NCBI RefSeq assembly: GCF_003589595.1
Contig: NW_020654289.1
Span: forward strand, 359,426 to 423,425
Length of the DNA: 64,000 nt
Direction: 5' to 3'
From: Hyposmocoma kahamanoa
Taxonomy: Eukaryota > Arthropoda > Insecta > Lepidoptera > Cosmopterigidae
Part shown: piece by piece, positions 47,215-58,744 of the stretch
How the letters are laid out: each line of letters opens with the position of its first letter
Position numbering within the stretch: position 1 is the stretch's first letter
Notes under the pieces: generated by a model
Databases searched by the model: none
Seen by the model: only the letters and a program-made list of their open reading frames with translations
Told to the model about the DNA's origin: nothing
Program-made: the position numbers and the translations under genes

Positions 47215-48170
47215 CTGCTACATATGCTTAAACCAAGACATCATTACGCTGTTTAACGAGACCGACCCAGATGACGTGCCTGCATTCGTGGCGAAGGAGC
47301 TGCACAAGCTGCCCCCTGTCACGTTCGACCATGTCGACATCACCAGGCTACTGAAGGACATCACGTCCCTAAAAGCAACCCTCGTTGAAGTTTGGTGTAA
47401 ATTGGAGGCCTCGGATAACACCATCAGTGATTTACGAGCCCAAGTTGTCTTACTTAGTAGTGCAGCATCTGTATGTAGGTCACCCGAGACCTGCAACGTG
47501 AATACTTGTCGCGGGGCGCAAACGCAACTATCGGCAGTTTTGAGTCGGCTCATATGGATGTGTCACCGATCGCTGCCGCTGTCGCCGCGTGCGTTTTCCC
47601 GTGCCCCGGCCCGTCGTTTTTCCGCCCCGGCGGAAACGTCACTCGTAATCACGTTGATCCCTCGACGTAATTGCGCTGCCGTTGCCGATGCTACCCGACC
47701 CATTGCTCCACTACCACAGCCCAGGCAACTAACGGAGGGGAAGAAGAAATAGCGGAATCTCATTTCTGGAGCTGTGTCGTCAGTATCACAGAGAGGAGTA
47801 GACCAGTGCGACCAGGACGGCTTCAAAAAGGTGGAAAAGAAAAAGAAGTACACTAGCCCTAACCTTAATGGCATCGCCCCGACTGGCCCCAACCATCTAT
47901 TGCGTCCAGCAGTACCGACGATACGTGTCATAACTTCATTACTCTACAAAGTCTGCGGATATTATAGAGTACATACGAGTGAAAGTCACAGCTGCCCCGA
48001 GAGTCGAGCAGTTGGAGTCCCGCCACAAGGTGAATTTTAATTAATTTGTAGTGACAGTACCAACTCAACATCTGTCGACCTTCATGACGGAGGACTTTCG
48101 GCCGAAGGGCGTCATGTTCCGGCGTTTCCGAGGACGGCTATCGGTCACCCACGTTGCGTACACGTGTAAA
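47215..48170 (+). pseudogene. LINE ORF1 (gag-like) pseudogene
   Basis: Remnant of the first ORF of a lepidopteran non-LTR retrotransposon. Such ORF1 proteins coat the element's RNA. The start reads 'DIITLFNETDPDDVPAFV' and 'KLPPVTFDHVDITRLLKDI', followed by a coiled-coil-like stretch ('KLEASDNTISDLRAQVVLL', to about 47460). After low-similarity sequence and frame changes near 47760 comes 'DQCDQDGFKKVEKKKK', then 'LLRPAVPT'. After a further change near 48000 comes 'VPTQHLSTFMTEDFRPKGV' with 'RRFRGRLS', ending at a TAA near 48167. At least three frame shifts are needed. No ORF2 follows: an LTR-like block begins about 50 bp further on. The antisense ORFs here (47218-47553, 47563-47931) are shadows. 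Confidence 0.75.
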
Positions 48171-48218
48171 TAAATAAATAGTTTTTATCATATTATTATG
48201 TATGTTAGTTTATAAGGT

Positions 48219-48768
48219 TGTGACGCGTCGCACCGGGCGCGACTCGCCACAGCGCCGGCCGATCGTGCGTGATGGAAAGTTCCGCGGATCGATGCCGACG
48301 CAAGCGGTGCAGGTGATAGCGGGCGAGAGACGCGCGCGCTTCGCGCGCCGTGAGCGAAGAGGAGACTATAAAAGGCCGACAGCCGGATCGAGCGATACAC
48401 TCGCTCCAGCGAGCTTAGTAGGGTAAGAACCTCCACCGGGTGAGGGGCTGTTGCAGAGTAATTGCAGCGCGTGACCAAGGTGTGTCCAGGCCATGCGAAT
48501 CACTCACCCTTCACCCCTGTCCGCCTCCTGTGTTGGGGGAACAATTGCTGCGCGTGACCAAGGTGTGTCCAGGCCGTGCGAATTGTTCACCCTTCAACCC
48601 CGTAAACCTACCGTTTAGCTCAACGCCGTCACTAGATTAGTTAGGGTAGTAACCACGCGTGGTTCATGTAATTCTAGTACACTTAAGAGGTACATTTATT
48701 ACTTATTGTAAACCGATCAATACACGATCAATGTTAAAGCTTGGTGTTGGTTTCCTTCATTAGTTGCA
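48219..48768 (+). repeat. Probable solo LTR of an LTR retrotransposon
   Basis: An abrupt GC-rich block with promoter features. A TATAAAAG box at 48367-48374 is followed by the short stem CTCGCT-CC-AGCGAG (48400-48413) near where transcription would begin. A direct duplication of about 83 bp follows (48461 onward and 48544 onward, each with 'gcgcgtgaccaaggtgtgtc'). The ends could be TGTGACGCG at 48219 and ...TAGTTGCA at 48768, i.e. TG...CA, but I found no matching target duplication, so the limits are provisional. No gag-pol lies beside it, which suggests a solo LTR. An alternative is a GC-rich host promoter. Confidence 0.5.
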
Positions 48769-48831
48769 GAACCTTGGATAAATTTCTGTATAATAGATAA
48801 ATAAAATAAAAAACCATAAAATAAAAAATAA

Positions 48832-48993
48832 ATATCGAGTTCTTAGGTTTTCGCGATTGTTACACATAGGAAATGAAACTATTTTTCCGGATTTAAATCG
48901 CGTATATTTGTTTTAAAGGGCCCGAAACGTCGGTTTGTTTGAAAAAACAAGTATACGCGATTTAAATCCGGAAAAATAGTTTCATTTCCTATA
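48832..48993. mobile_element. Element P, copy 3 (short, nearly perfect palindrome)
   Basis: Arms 'aggaaatgaaactatttttc' plus 'cggatttaaatcgcgtata' (48867-48905) and their exact inverse (about 48952-48990) surround only about 46 bp with 'ccgaaacgtcggtttgtttg'. An asymmetric flank 'tcttaggttttcgcgattgt' lies only on the left, as in the other copies. Best preserved copy. Confidence 0.75.
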
Positions 48994-49135
48994 AAAAATA
49001 AACCTCTTTAACCCATTTTTAATTAATTCATTTTTTCTTCATTGTCTTTAACATTATCTTTCTCTACGTTTGTCACTATGCTCTTTCAAAACACATTGTT
49101 TACGTAGCGCAGTGTTCTTCACTCTGTCACATGAC

Positions 49136-49167
49136 ATGAATTTGTATTATTTATAATACAAATTCAT
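49136..49167. repeat. Perfect 15-bp-arm palindrome
   Basis: ATGAATTTGTATTAT at 49136-49150 is exactly inverted at 49153-49167 around TT. Confidence 0.7.
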
Positions 49168-51540
49168 ATTATTATATTAATATATAGATAATGATGTATA
49201 CCATCGATTTGTATTATTGCTCTACACGTCGCAATAATAGAATGCAATATATTATCCAGTGAAAGATATATGAAGGTTTTTGGAATTTAATACTAACCTG
49301 GCCGAAATTTAATAACCTAATCTATAAACTAGTGAGTGAGGCAGTATGAAATTGTTAAGTGAGGGGTATCAAGCTTAATATTCACACAAACGCTTGTGAA
49401 TTTTGGCTTCTTAGATATACGAGCAAGCCTTTCTCAACTGTCAACCCGTGTTCACCTTACAGCCATGGAATCTAAACTGGTCATGGATACAAATTGTTAG
49501 GGAGTCTCCGGGGGAAATTTGTTAAACATCTACCATATTTACAAATGTGTGCATGTAGCTGCTTCTGTTAAAGTAAGTTTAAACTCAAATTTAAAATATT
49601 GATCTGATGTGCAACAATCTCACGACAACAGAGTATAGTTTCATAATGAATACGAAATGTTTGACATTTCCGAACAATGCTTTGTTATTATAACTGACGA
49701 TCTCCAAAAGGATTTTTTTCTACAAATGCAATGGTTTCAATTCTGAACACAAGACCGAGTGTTTATCATATACCGCATTTCCAGAACTTTCTAACATTTG
49801 ATACTTCAGAAGAAGGCTCTTGTAAGAAAGATCAGCTTACACTCGAAGGCAAGACTTTCCAAGTTTCACCTCCAACTCATTCAAAGTTCCGGCTATAAAT
49901 ATGTTTCGAATATCACAAGTATGTTACGCGCATAATTGAAAAAGTTAAGACAAGGGTTACCTTTGTCGTTGGTTTGGTCGGACCCATATATCCACATTGT
50001 TGGCTTTTATTACAACGAAAGTGTCAAAACAGAAATTGTGGCGTTAAAACTTTATAATAGTATCAAAGATTGAAATTTGTTAATTAAGTTTAAAACAATT
50101 TAGTAATTTTAGAAAATGCATTATTAAACAATTTAACTGTATTCAATGCTGTGTTTAAATGAAATGTTTAATTTTAAAACTTTGGTATGTATATTAGTTA
50201 CTAATGTAAATATAAAAGGAAGACTGTTAGAATCACTTGAAAAAATAGACCATCTTTTTGGACATCAAGTAACACACCCTGTTAACCCTCACCATTACGC
50301 GTTTATACGCGTAAAGCGAATTCAAGGTATCAAAAGTTGAAAGGCGAATATTTGTTTTTCAGTTGTTGCGTCGGATTAATTTACTGAAGAACCACGAGGG
50401 ACATACAAAATTGAAAAGCTATTTGCTCACGAGGGCAAACGGGAGAATATCATCACGACGGGAAGAAAAACACCAATATGAGGGAGACAGGTGTCTTCAG
50501 AGACCGTTACGAATAAAACAGGAATAACATTACCAGATAATTGAATTTCCTTTTTATGTATACTAAAATAATAACTGTGAAAGTGTTGTGAAATAAATTG
50601 ATGGTTTATGTATATGAAAGCCTGTATCATCTTTTGAACATTTCTCTATAATTACTACAAGATGTTTTTTTAACTCCTTTTTTAAAGTAAAGAACCAGAA
50701 GAAAGTAATATAGTGTAGTAGGAGTAAATGAATTAATTGTGGAAAGTATGTACGAGGGGCGTTTGATACGTGACTTTAAGGTTAAATAAAAACTTTTTTC
50801 GAACTTTATATTTATATTACGTTAATTTAAAATTACTTACTAAGTAAATAACGTGCTTTAAAAATAAAAAAAATATCAATATAAAAGTTAGGAGATCAGT
50901 GTATATTTTGTAGATGAAGAAAGCCGAATTTCAAGTATTCCGTTGCTCATCCGCAAACACAACTTCAAAACTTGTAGAATTATAGAACGAACTATTGCCG
51001 TACCCCCTGTATTTACCAGATTTGGCCCCATCTGAGATTTTTAATTTGATTTTTTACTGATTTGCATCAGATAAGGGAGTGATAACTGAAACAGAGGCCT
51101 ATTTTTCGGTTCGACAAACAATATTTTTGATGGGTTGAAGAAGTTGGAATATCGCTGGTCACGATTAATTGCACGCATGGGATCAACTTACCTTTACGCG
51201 CTATAAAATAAAACTTCGTATGATCGGAACGCTCTCCCGCCAACAGTAGCGTCTTAATTCGCGACAAATATGTTAATATTCTTTTGGTGACAAATAGGAC
51301 GTCAAACTGCACACGTTACAGTGCGTGACCCCGTGCGAGTAGTTTCGTACTTTTTTCGTCTTCGTTTCGAGGAAAATAAATCTATTATTGTTTAGTATTA
51401 ATTGTGTTTTTGAGTAGCGTCTTGTATTATTTTTAATTGAGTTTGTAAAATAAAGCTTTTGAATTTATTTTTGCATTAAAACTATCGGTATTTATGTAAA
51501 ATTTACAAATATTTCAAAAATCTACAATTCATCATGAAAC
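49168..51540. other. Unannotated upstream sequence
   Basis: AT-rich, no supported gene. Two similar stretches with 'tgcgagtagtt' occur at 51325-51345 and 52070-52088, bracketing the Cys-rich fragment. They may be ends of one element. Confidence 0.35.
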
Positions 51541-51589
51541 CGACATTGACTCGACGTCAAGTGCGACAAGAAAAACCGTGCTCATGTGC

Positions 51590-51839
51590 GACGCTATTTC
51601 CTGGGAAAGTGTAGACTAGTTCAGGATCACCAAAGACAACGGGTAAATTAATGCAACTCCAAAAGTTACAAAAGACACGACTTATGGAGGTGAATGATGT
51701 GGAGAGTCGACCAATCCCATCGACAGCTAAGCGTGGACTAAGCAATAGCTGTGCAAAATGCTTGAAATGCACTAAATTTGTTTTCAATGACCACTCCAGG
51801 GTCTATTGTCAGATTTGTGATACCAGTGATTCTGATTAG
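51590..51839 (+). pseudogene. Cys-rich C-terminal fragment, possibly of a piggyBac-like transposase
   Basis: From 51651 the frame gives 62 codons ending at TAG 51837-51839. 'ESRPIPSTAKRG' leads into 'CAKCLKCTKFVFNDHSRVYC' and then 'QICDTSDSD'. The CxxCxxC...H...CxxC spacing resembles the Cys-rich DNA-binding tail of piggyBac-family transposases. A similar Zn-binding tail from another protein is possible. No upstream DDE domain was found, so at most the last part of a transposase survives. Confidence 0.35.
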
Positions 51840-54364
51840 TTTGTAAGAATAAATGTTATTTTGACTTTGATTTCATGATGCTCCAAAAGCGTAATTTCAC
51901 AGAACATTTCAGTTCCATTAAAAAAATTTATAATAAGTTCCTTTTTTTTTATTTCAGTTGTTTCTTTGAGGTCTTAATATATATTATAGTATATGTGTAA
52001 TATAGAGTCTTTTATTGAATACTATTACAAATTCGTTAGAAATCTTCCTAATAAGTTGGGGTAAGTGACCTCATGCGAGTAGTTGTGCGATTTTCTAGGT
52101 GCGAGTAAACTATAATTTAAAAAAATGATTATTTTTCTTCTCAAAGTCACGGATTTATCAAACCATTTACCATTTAAACCACTCTCGTATACACACAGTT
52201 CCAAATTGTTTAAGCTTTGCTTGTTACAAATTGCTATTATATACATACGAGAATTTTATGCATCCTGTTCCACTTTATTGTGTCAATCAGTCTTTAGATT
52301 GTTGAACATGTTTTTTTTTTGGAAATTATATTTTGCAGTAGCGGTGCTCTATTCACATAAGGCATACAACAAGCATCTGCCTTGGAATAAAAGTTCTCGA
52401 ATGGCGTCCACGAAATGAAAAATGCAGTGTAAACTGACGTTTACGAATAGGAACGCCGCCCGATCTGGTGAATATCTGGGAACCCTAAGGTTCAAACGGT
52501 CCAGCGCTCTGCGTGGTGCCGTGTATTGGAAGGTGTACGTGTAGCAGTGGATATCTTCTTGATTTGTTAACTGCGAAGTTATGAATTGTAGAGATAAACT
52601 TCAAAATGGGACAAATTTAAGTGTAAAACTTTATAGGGCGAAAATAAGCGTAAGCGCATAAGCATCCGTAAATTACAGAAACTAACAATGCGAGATTAAA
52701 TAAGATTATTCAATGGATGAAAATGAAAGAATCCATCACATCTCTAAATGTTTATTAACTTACAAATTTCAAATGTCATGAATGGCAAAAGGTACAATTA
52801 GGAGGTATTGGGATATTGAGATGGACGTATCAGAGAATACTAATTTGTATGGTTACTTGGAGCACCAGAAATTGTCCATATGTGGAGATAATAACTGATG
52901 CTGTTTTGCAGGATAAGCAGAAGGGAATTCTAATTGCACTTATAATCGAAGATTATTTAACAAAATTTAAAATTAATTCCACAAATTCCGTTCTGAATTC
53001 GAACAAAAACATGCCAATTCGAACGAAACAAAAAGTTCCATATGACTACAAAATAAATAGAGAAACTAATACAAAGTCCTCGACTTACTCGAATCAGGTC
53101 TAAATCCGATATCAACTCAAATTTCACAAACAGGCTGTTCGTCACCAGCCCACAAAACACTCTCCAATTAAGATATTTCTGCCCGAACTCAAATTTCAAC
53201 GACAGTCTCAGTTTACGCGTAACAATTTTCACCGACAAAACGCGCGCACGAGATACGTCCCAGCCTCGCCGCGATCCGTAGACGTCTAAAAAATCAGAGT
53301 CCTAGAAGCTTATTGCCACGCTGTTTCACATTGGTACTATTCTCCTGAATCACTCGACAAATTAATTATCAACCATATAACCTTAGGCATAAAGTTGGGA
53401 TCTAAATTCGGAGATACAACGTTTTAGTATTGAGCAACTCCGAGATAGGGGAAGACAGATGCTGCGCGCATGCGATTTAGACGTCTCCACACATGTAACC
53501 ATCCTCCCGTTTGTTTGTATTGTGTGAATGAAAGACAGTGAATACATTGTTTGTGCTGTTGCCGGTCACTATTGTTGTGGATAACCCTGGTTGTCCCTGA
53601 TAACCGCTAGTTTGCGATCCGCTGTGATTTATTAATCACAACGCGTCCGTCGGTGCCCGTCGCCGTCACTCGCTATTTGTTGTTGACAACGTATGAAAAA
53701 TATGGAAATGATACGCTTTGTCCGATATTCCATATTTATTTTTTCGGGCATTCCTCGGGTACAATGAGGGTCCGGAATGCAATGATGTGGCCATTCCTCA
53801 AAACTGCGCGGAAAGTAAACAAAAATTCTTCTGCATTTTTTTAGCCACAATGATGATTTTAATAATGCTGCTTTTATCCGAAACGGACCAGAAAAAATAC
53901 TAAGTTGAAAAAGTCACGAAGCTAAGAAGAACACCTACACTCGAAGGGATGGATATACTATTGATATTGGACTGAAAAAATACAGAGTTCACGCAAAAGC
54001 CATTGACTATCAAAAAGCTATACAATTTAAAGAAATGAAAACAAAAGCTATGTTTCTATTCGATACAATTGTTGTGTTAGTTTAGTAACGGTAAATTATT
54101 ACAAAAATAACAAACATCCCAACTGCTCAAAACCCGACCAGAGAAAAACAAGCTCTAGGAGCTCTAAAACGTTCAACACGCCATTAGATATATTATTCTT
54201 GTTCGTTACCTCAATTAATTGAAACTAAGCAACATATACTAAACAGACATCCAAATTTAAACGTGGCACATGTCCCAAAAGGATATAGACAAAAGTTACT
54301 CATATTAAATATAGATGGTTAAATAACCAAGTCCTAGCCAGTTGAAGACGAGCTCTTAGAACGT
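51840..54364. other. Unannotated upstream sequence; GC-richer at about 53200-53800
   Basis: No supported gene. The ORFs at 53632-53850 (minus) and 53653-53903 (plus) overlap on opposite strands. The block from 53220 to 53800 is less AT-rich and repeat-free, a candidate regulatory region. Confidence 0.35.
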
Positions 54365-54500
54365 CATCGTCATCATGATCAACCCTTTGTGCCGCTGGCT
54401 ACAGGGTCTCTTCTAAACAGAATTAGGTCACAGTCCTCCACACTGGCTGAAAGTGGATTTGGAGAGCTATAGAAACTTGTACTGCAGTCAGTGCCTCCAG
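54365..54500 (-). repeat. SINE tail (GATGAT type), minus orientation
   Basis: 'cgtcatcgtcatcatgatca' (54361-54380), 'ctacagggtctcttctaaac' and 'cacagtcctccacactggct' (about 54400-54448) are the reverse complement of the 3' part of the GATGAT-type SINE. Confidence 0.65.
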
Positions 54501-55556
54501 GGATCAATATTATTTTTTAAAGTCATTAATCTTTACTTTCTTATGGCTGTTTCATTTAATTTTATACCTATATCATTTGTATAAATCTAAAAAAAATATA
54601 TGTTCAATCAAATGCTGCCCAATGAACGCCATTTTGATTTCTTGATATGTAATGTAATCTTTAACCCTTCAGGAATCTAGTTGAGTCTCACAAACCAAAC
54701 TAAAAATACATCATACATCAAATTCTATCACGCCGTTTAGGCTACAAGATATGGCCAAATTGTCATTCGTACATACACTTATACCCGTTAACCTCTTTCT
54801 GGAGCAGTCAGGTAAAAACAATAATTTCAATCAACCATTGTCATCAATCATCGAGACAACTCTATAATCACAAATGAACGCTAACTTCTTGGGCTTGTCA
54901 ACCCTTAAAAATGTGAACAAATGTTAAATACGTATCGAAACATTTATTATTTAACACATATTATTTTCTGAAATATCAAACAACTTTACGATAATTACTT
55001 TTTTGTTACCGCATTGGTGTTTTATACTGTGTATGCTGTCTAATGAACGAGCCTTCATTTTTCCGAACCTATAAAAATGAAACTCATAAGCGCTTAAATC
55101 AGTTCAGATCAGTCAATTGACACACTCGTTCACCATTGCCCTGATGGAACGTATTCAAAATCTGGTCTGTGCCATGGGTTTGCCCATATTCATGCTATTA
55201 TTCAGTACCTAATTGAGAGCCATTGTATTTCATTGCGGACTCGGTATTGATTCAGTTTGTTTGTTGTCGAGGTATCGTGATTGCGTGAAATGATTCGGCA
55301 AACAGGAGCACGCATACAATTTGCAAATTGAATATCAATTGCTATACTCTAGTCAGGTGCTAGTGTACAATTGAAGGAGATTGAACGAGAGCAAAAATTT
55401 TGCTCAACCGTCTTGTAGTGGACGCGTAAATAATCTGATAGGTCGTCCGGTTCTGCTTTTAAGTAGACGGAATTTTGTAAAATTCAAGTAATATCCTAAT
55501 CAATACCTTGAAAATTAGAATACGTACGCGTGTTTTTTTGCACGCATGCTTCCTTA
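54501..55556. other. Unannotated upstream sequence
   Basis: AT-rich; nothing recognised. Confidence 0.45.
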
Positions 55557-56068
55557 ACTCAAATAAACTTTATTTCATACGCAAACAAATTACATTTGAA
55601 ATTGTCACTTTGGTTGAAATGCACTTCTCATTCATAGGCATATTCCCCCGAGAAGAATGGGTAAGAAAGTCTAGGGGTCGTCTTTGTAAATAAATATTTG
55701 TATACACTTATCATCATTTATATCATTTATATCAAATATGATAGATCAAGACAAACTGCAAGAGCTAAACGTGTTACTACCATGGATGAGGTGTAGAAAA
55801 GGAGCCTCCCTGCACTATAACAATTATAATAATAATAAGACATTTATTCATAAGCACATTTACAATAAATTGGTTAACAGTAAAGAGTTTTGGAAATGTG
55901 GATCCTAGTGCCAATGAATAGGATGGAACCTCAATACTACTGCTGGTTTTCAGGTTCCACCTTTATACATAGACATTCGCTGCTGACAATTGTCAATCAT
56001 CACAGGAATTAAAATTTAAATTTATAAGACATGCTTAAAAATAATTTATTATTTCGATGAGCACATTA

Positions 56069-56069
<1 letters not shown>

Positions 56070-56110
<41 letters not shown>
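56070..56110. repeat. (TA)n microsatellite
   Basis: About 20 uninterrupted TA repeats, extended with small interruptions to 56120. Confidence 0.9.
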
Positions 56111-56346
56111 TTATATATAGTTTTATTTTTTAAAGAACATTAAATACCGGATACGCAAGAGGTCTCAACTTCTTACATATTTGTAAACTTACTTGGGTGA
56201 CAAATAAATTACGAAGAAAGTCAAAATAAAGAAACTTAAAATATAGATGACTATGTACACGAAATTTTATTACAGAAGCGTATACATTGCCCATTAAACG
56301 AATTTGTAAAGACGACTGCCAACAATAGCCAGTTTCTTTTTATTAA

Positions 56347-56424
56347 TGTCGTCTATATGTGTGTCCATGGCACCCGCGACACAGGGTTTCCCTAGTGCGG
56401 GGCTATGTTGAGTGTGTGCGTTAT
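56347..56424 (+). repeat. SINE B fragment nested in LINE D
   Basis: Runs from 'tatatgtgtgtccatggcac' through 'gcgacacagggtttccctag' to 'gtgtgtgcgttatt'. It is the 5'-truncated 3' half of SINE B in plus orientation. The LINE sequence 'ttattaatgt' on its left recurs in similar form, 'ttatttaatgtt', on its right, which looks like a target duplication. Confidence 0.75.
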
Positions 56425-56561
56425 TTAATGTTATATTTATCACACTTTTTCATAAAATGTACTATTATTGATAATAATAATATTCTTTGAATCTCTCATT
56501 AGGAATTGATGGAATCTGATTATATATTCAATGTAAACATTGCTTGTATTAGGGAGAACGG

Positions 56562-56612
56562 TTGCTTCTTAATTGGCAGGTTGACGGTTGTGCCCTGCCA
56601 ATTAAGAAGCAA
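56562..56612. repeat. Perfect 19-bp-arm hairpin
   Basis: TTGCTTCTTAATTGGCAGG at 56562-56580 is exactly inverted at 56594-56612 around a 13-base loop. The left arm continues LINE-related sequence also present near 16135, so the right arm probably arose by a local inverted duplication. Confidence 0.75.
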
Positions 56613-56639
56613 GCCAACCAAGGACGACGCCCTGTGCCG

Positions 56640-56700
56640 TCAGTACCCATGCCTTTAATTCATAAGTTACGTACATTTGTGAGTGATTAGGTGGCAACAC
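56640..56700 (+). repeat. SINE fragment (GATGAT-tail family, middle part)
   Basis: 'taagttacgtacatttgtga' (56663-56682) and 'aggtggcaacacc' match the body of the copies at 38520 and 62855. Confidence 0.55.
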
Positions 56701-56721
56701 CAGTCAAATGATGAAAAAAAA

Positions 56722-56928
56722 TATTTTAATAATAAATATCGCACACACTCATAGTCTCGCACCAGGGGAAACCCTGTATCGCGGGCGCCATGAGCACAGA
56801 CATACAATAACCACAAATTACACCCAAACTCACGAGAGAAACAAGTGTAGGCCATACAAATATTTCTCCCAACTCGGTAATCGAACCCCGAATCTCTGCG
56901 TGGCAGACCAGCATGTTAAATTCTCGAA
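56722..56928 (-). repeat. SINE B copy
   Basis: (AAT)-rich tail at 56722-56735, then 'accaggggaaaccctgtatc', 'gtgtaggccatacaaatatt' and the tRNA-like head with 'ggtaatcgaaccccg' (56876-56890). Sense is on the minus strand. Confidence 0.8.
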
Positions 56929-57545
56929 TACAAAATGAATTTATTGGTTTTTATATCAAAAATAGAGGAGTTTGTATAATTTTGCAAGCTCCGGCACTGG
57001 CGTCGTAGCCGTGTATCCCCTAAGCCATAACATTTTTATCACTTCTACCGTATTCATAGGCATGAAACATAATTCAAAGCTTCGCTCTACGCACAAAGCA
57101 TAGATTTATCATATCTGTAACAACGTTGTCATTACAAAATAATAAATTGTAATACGTCAACGAAATGATTAAAAATACTTTTCGTAATCTCCCCATCACT
57201 CCTCTGTGAGCCATAATAGAACGGGGGATTTCTGTCTTCCCTATTTCATATAATTTTGCCTTTGTTTACATTATTTCCATAATATATGGACTGGTTGAAA
57301 CATGAGGGCCGAGAACACGTTGAGTTTTAGGGGTAGTAAACATGTACTTGCTTAATATTACTTGCTTTAACAATTGTAACAGGTATTTTTAGGCAACACC
57401 ATCGTCTGTCCCATCGCTGTTTAATATTAAATATAATTGCAAAACATGTATGTATTATTCATAAAAAAAATTAAAATAAAACACACTTACTTTACCAGAT
57501 TTCAACTAAAAAGAAATTCATTGCTATGGACAAACAATATATGAC
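56929..57545. other. Unannotated sequence
   Basis: Nothing recognised. Confidence 0.45.
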
Positions 57546-57741
57546 TTAAACCTTTTTTTATGACACTCAGAACTTTCAATTGTCAAGATCTGAGGGGTAC
57601 TGCCACTGTACCCGTCACCCTGAGACATAAGTTGACAAGTCCTATGTGCCTGTAATTCACCAGTACCTACCCTTACCTTTCAAAACTGGAACGTAGTACT
57701 TCCTTGGACCAACTCTTTCACTAGGAGCTCTACTGCTACTA
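57546..57741 (-). repeat. Repeat A, shortened copy
   Basis: T-run at 57551-57558, then a jump to 'gatctgaggggtactgccac' (57587-57606) and on to 'ggagctctactgctactaaa' (57724-57743). The first third is deleted. Confidence 0.75.
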
Positions 57742-58109
57742 AACCTACTATTTGGAGGAACACCGCGCCTTGCAGTGGAATGCGTATAGGTTAATTATAG
57801 TGTACGTGCAATCACCCAAACTTCCTGATTGATGGGACTCAAACTATAGTCCATTCGCGTTAAGAAAGCAGTCATATCATATAATAACTACAAAACAATA
57901 TACTTCAAAATGACAATACACTTATCATCTGCAACCCGGTCACATCCCGTCGAGATCAAAATTTAATGAGCCCAAAGAAGATAATTCTGTTTTAAGTAGT
58001 TGAGGAGTTAGGGCCTATCGACTGTTCAGATAAGTCCATTTGGGAGCTACGGTACCACAGACAGACGAACAGACAGATCCCTCTCATTTACTTCGGGGAT
58101 TAGTAATAT

Positions 58110-58337
58110 ATATACTTTTTATAATATCAAGTGACGGGACAAACAAGTCGAAGTATAACAGTTGAAGTACCACTCAGAGCTTTAAATCGCAAAGATCTAA
58201 GGATAATTTCAAAAGCACCCTTACCCTTCTAGACCGGAACACAATAATGCTGACATTACTGCTAGGCGGCAGATATAGGAAAGATGGCAGTACTTCCCTG
58301 GACGAACTCTTTCACAAGGAGCTCTACTGCTACTAAA
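58110..58337 (-). repeat. Repeat A, copy with internal deletion
   Basis: Starts 'ttataatatcaagtgacggg' (58119-58138), lacks the central 'agttgacaagtccc' block, and ends 'caaggagctctactgctact' (58316-58335). Confidence 0.75.
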
Positions 58338-58394
58338 TAATTAATAATAATGCGCCAGACCACCACTTCAATTGCCCCCGTGACCGAAAGGTTA

Positions 58395-58548
58395 CTATTT
58401 TAATATTAATTGTATGGCCTACATTATTTACTTCTCTCGTGAATTCGAATATAATTTGTGGTTGTTCATGTGTTTTCATGGCACTCGCGATACAGGATTT
58501 TCTTAATGCGGGGCTATGAGTGAGTGCGTTATTGTTATTATTAATTTC
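58395..58548 (+). repeat. SINE B copy, 5'-truncated
   Basis: 'gtatggcctacattatttac', then 'cgcgatacaggattttctta', 'atgcggggctatgagtgag' and 'tgcgttattgttattattaa'. Plus orientation, tRNA head missing. Confidence 0.75.
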
Positions 58549-58744
58549 CTGGTCTCAAATTAGGCAATTTCTTACACTATGTACCAGAAATAAAAAAATA
58601 CCCGACACGTATTTCGCCTCTCCACGAGGCATCCTCAGGGGCATCCGAAGAGACTCTTCGGCCGAGCGTCGAGCAGCCAACAGCCCACGATTTAACCATC
58701 ACTGGGTTCGCGGAGTAGCAAATTAATTTACTTCCATTTTACCC

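Larger units (their letters stand above)
55557..56575 (-). repeat. LINE D copy (3' UTR and last codons), with nested SINE
   Basis: Minus-strand LINE tail matching the copy at 61375-62340. It shares 'gagaagaatgggtaagaaag' (55652-55671), 'gagctaaacgtgttactacc' (55762-55781), 'agcgtatacattgcccatta' (56278-56297) and 'gacgactgccaacaatagcc'. A SINE B fragment splits it at about 56347, after which LINE-like sequence resumes ('taatgttatatttatcac'). A long (TA)n run lies inside. Coding is limited to unreadable remnants. Confidence 0.7.

Noticed and set aside
47218..47931. Minus-strand ORFs of 111 and 122 codons
   Set aside because: Antisense shadows of the plus-strand LINE ORF1 remnant.
48188..48640. 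Several ORFs in the GC-rich block
   Set aside because: GC-rich sequence has few stops. The frames overlap on both strands and show no domain; the block looks like an LTR.
53632..53903. Small ORFs in the GC-richer block
   Set aside because: Overlapping frames on both strands, no domain, no splice context.
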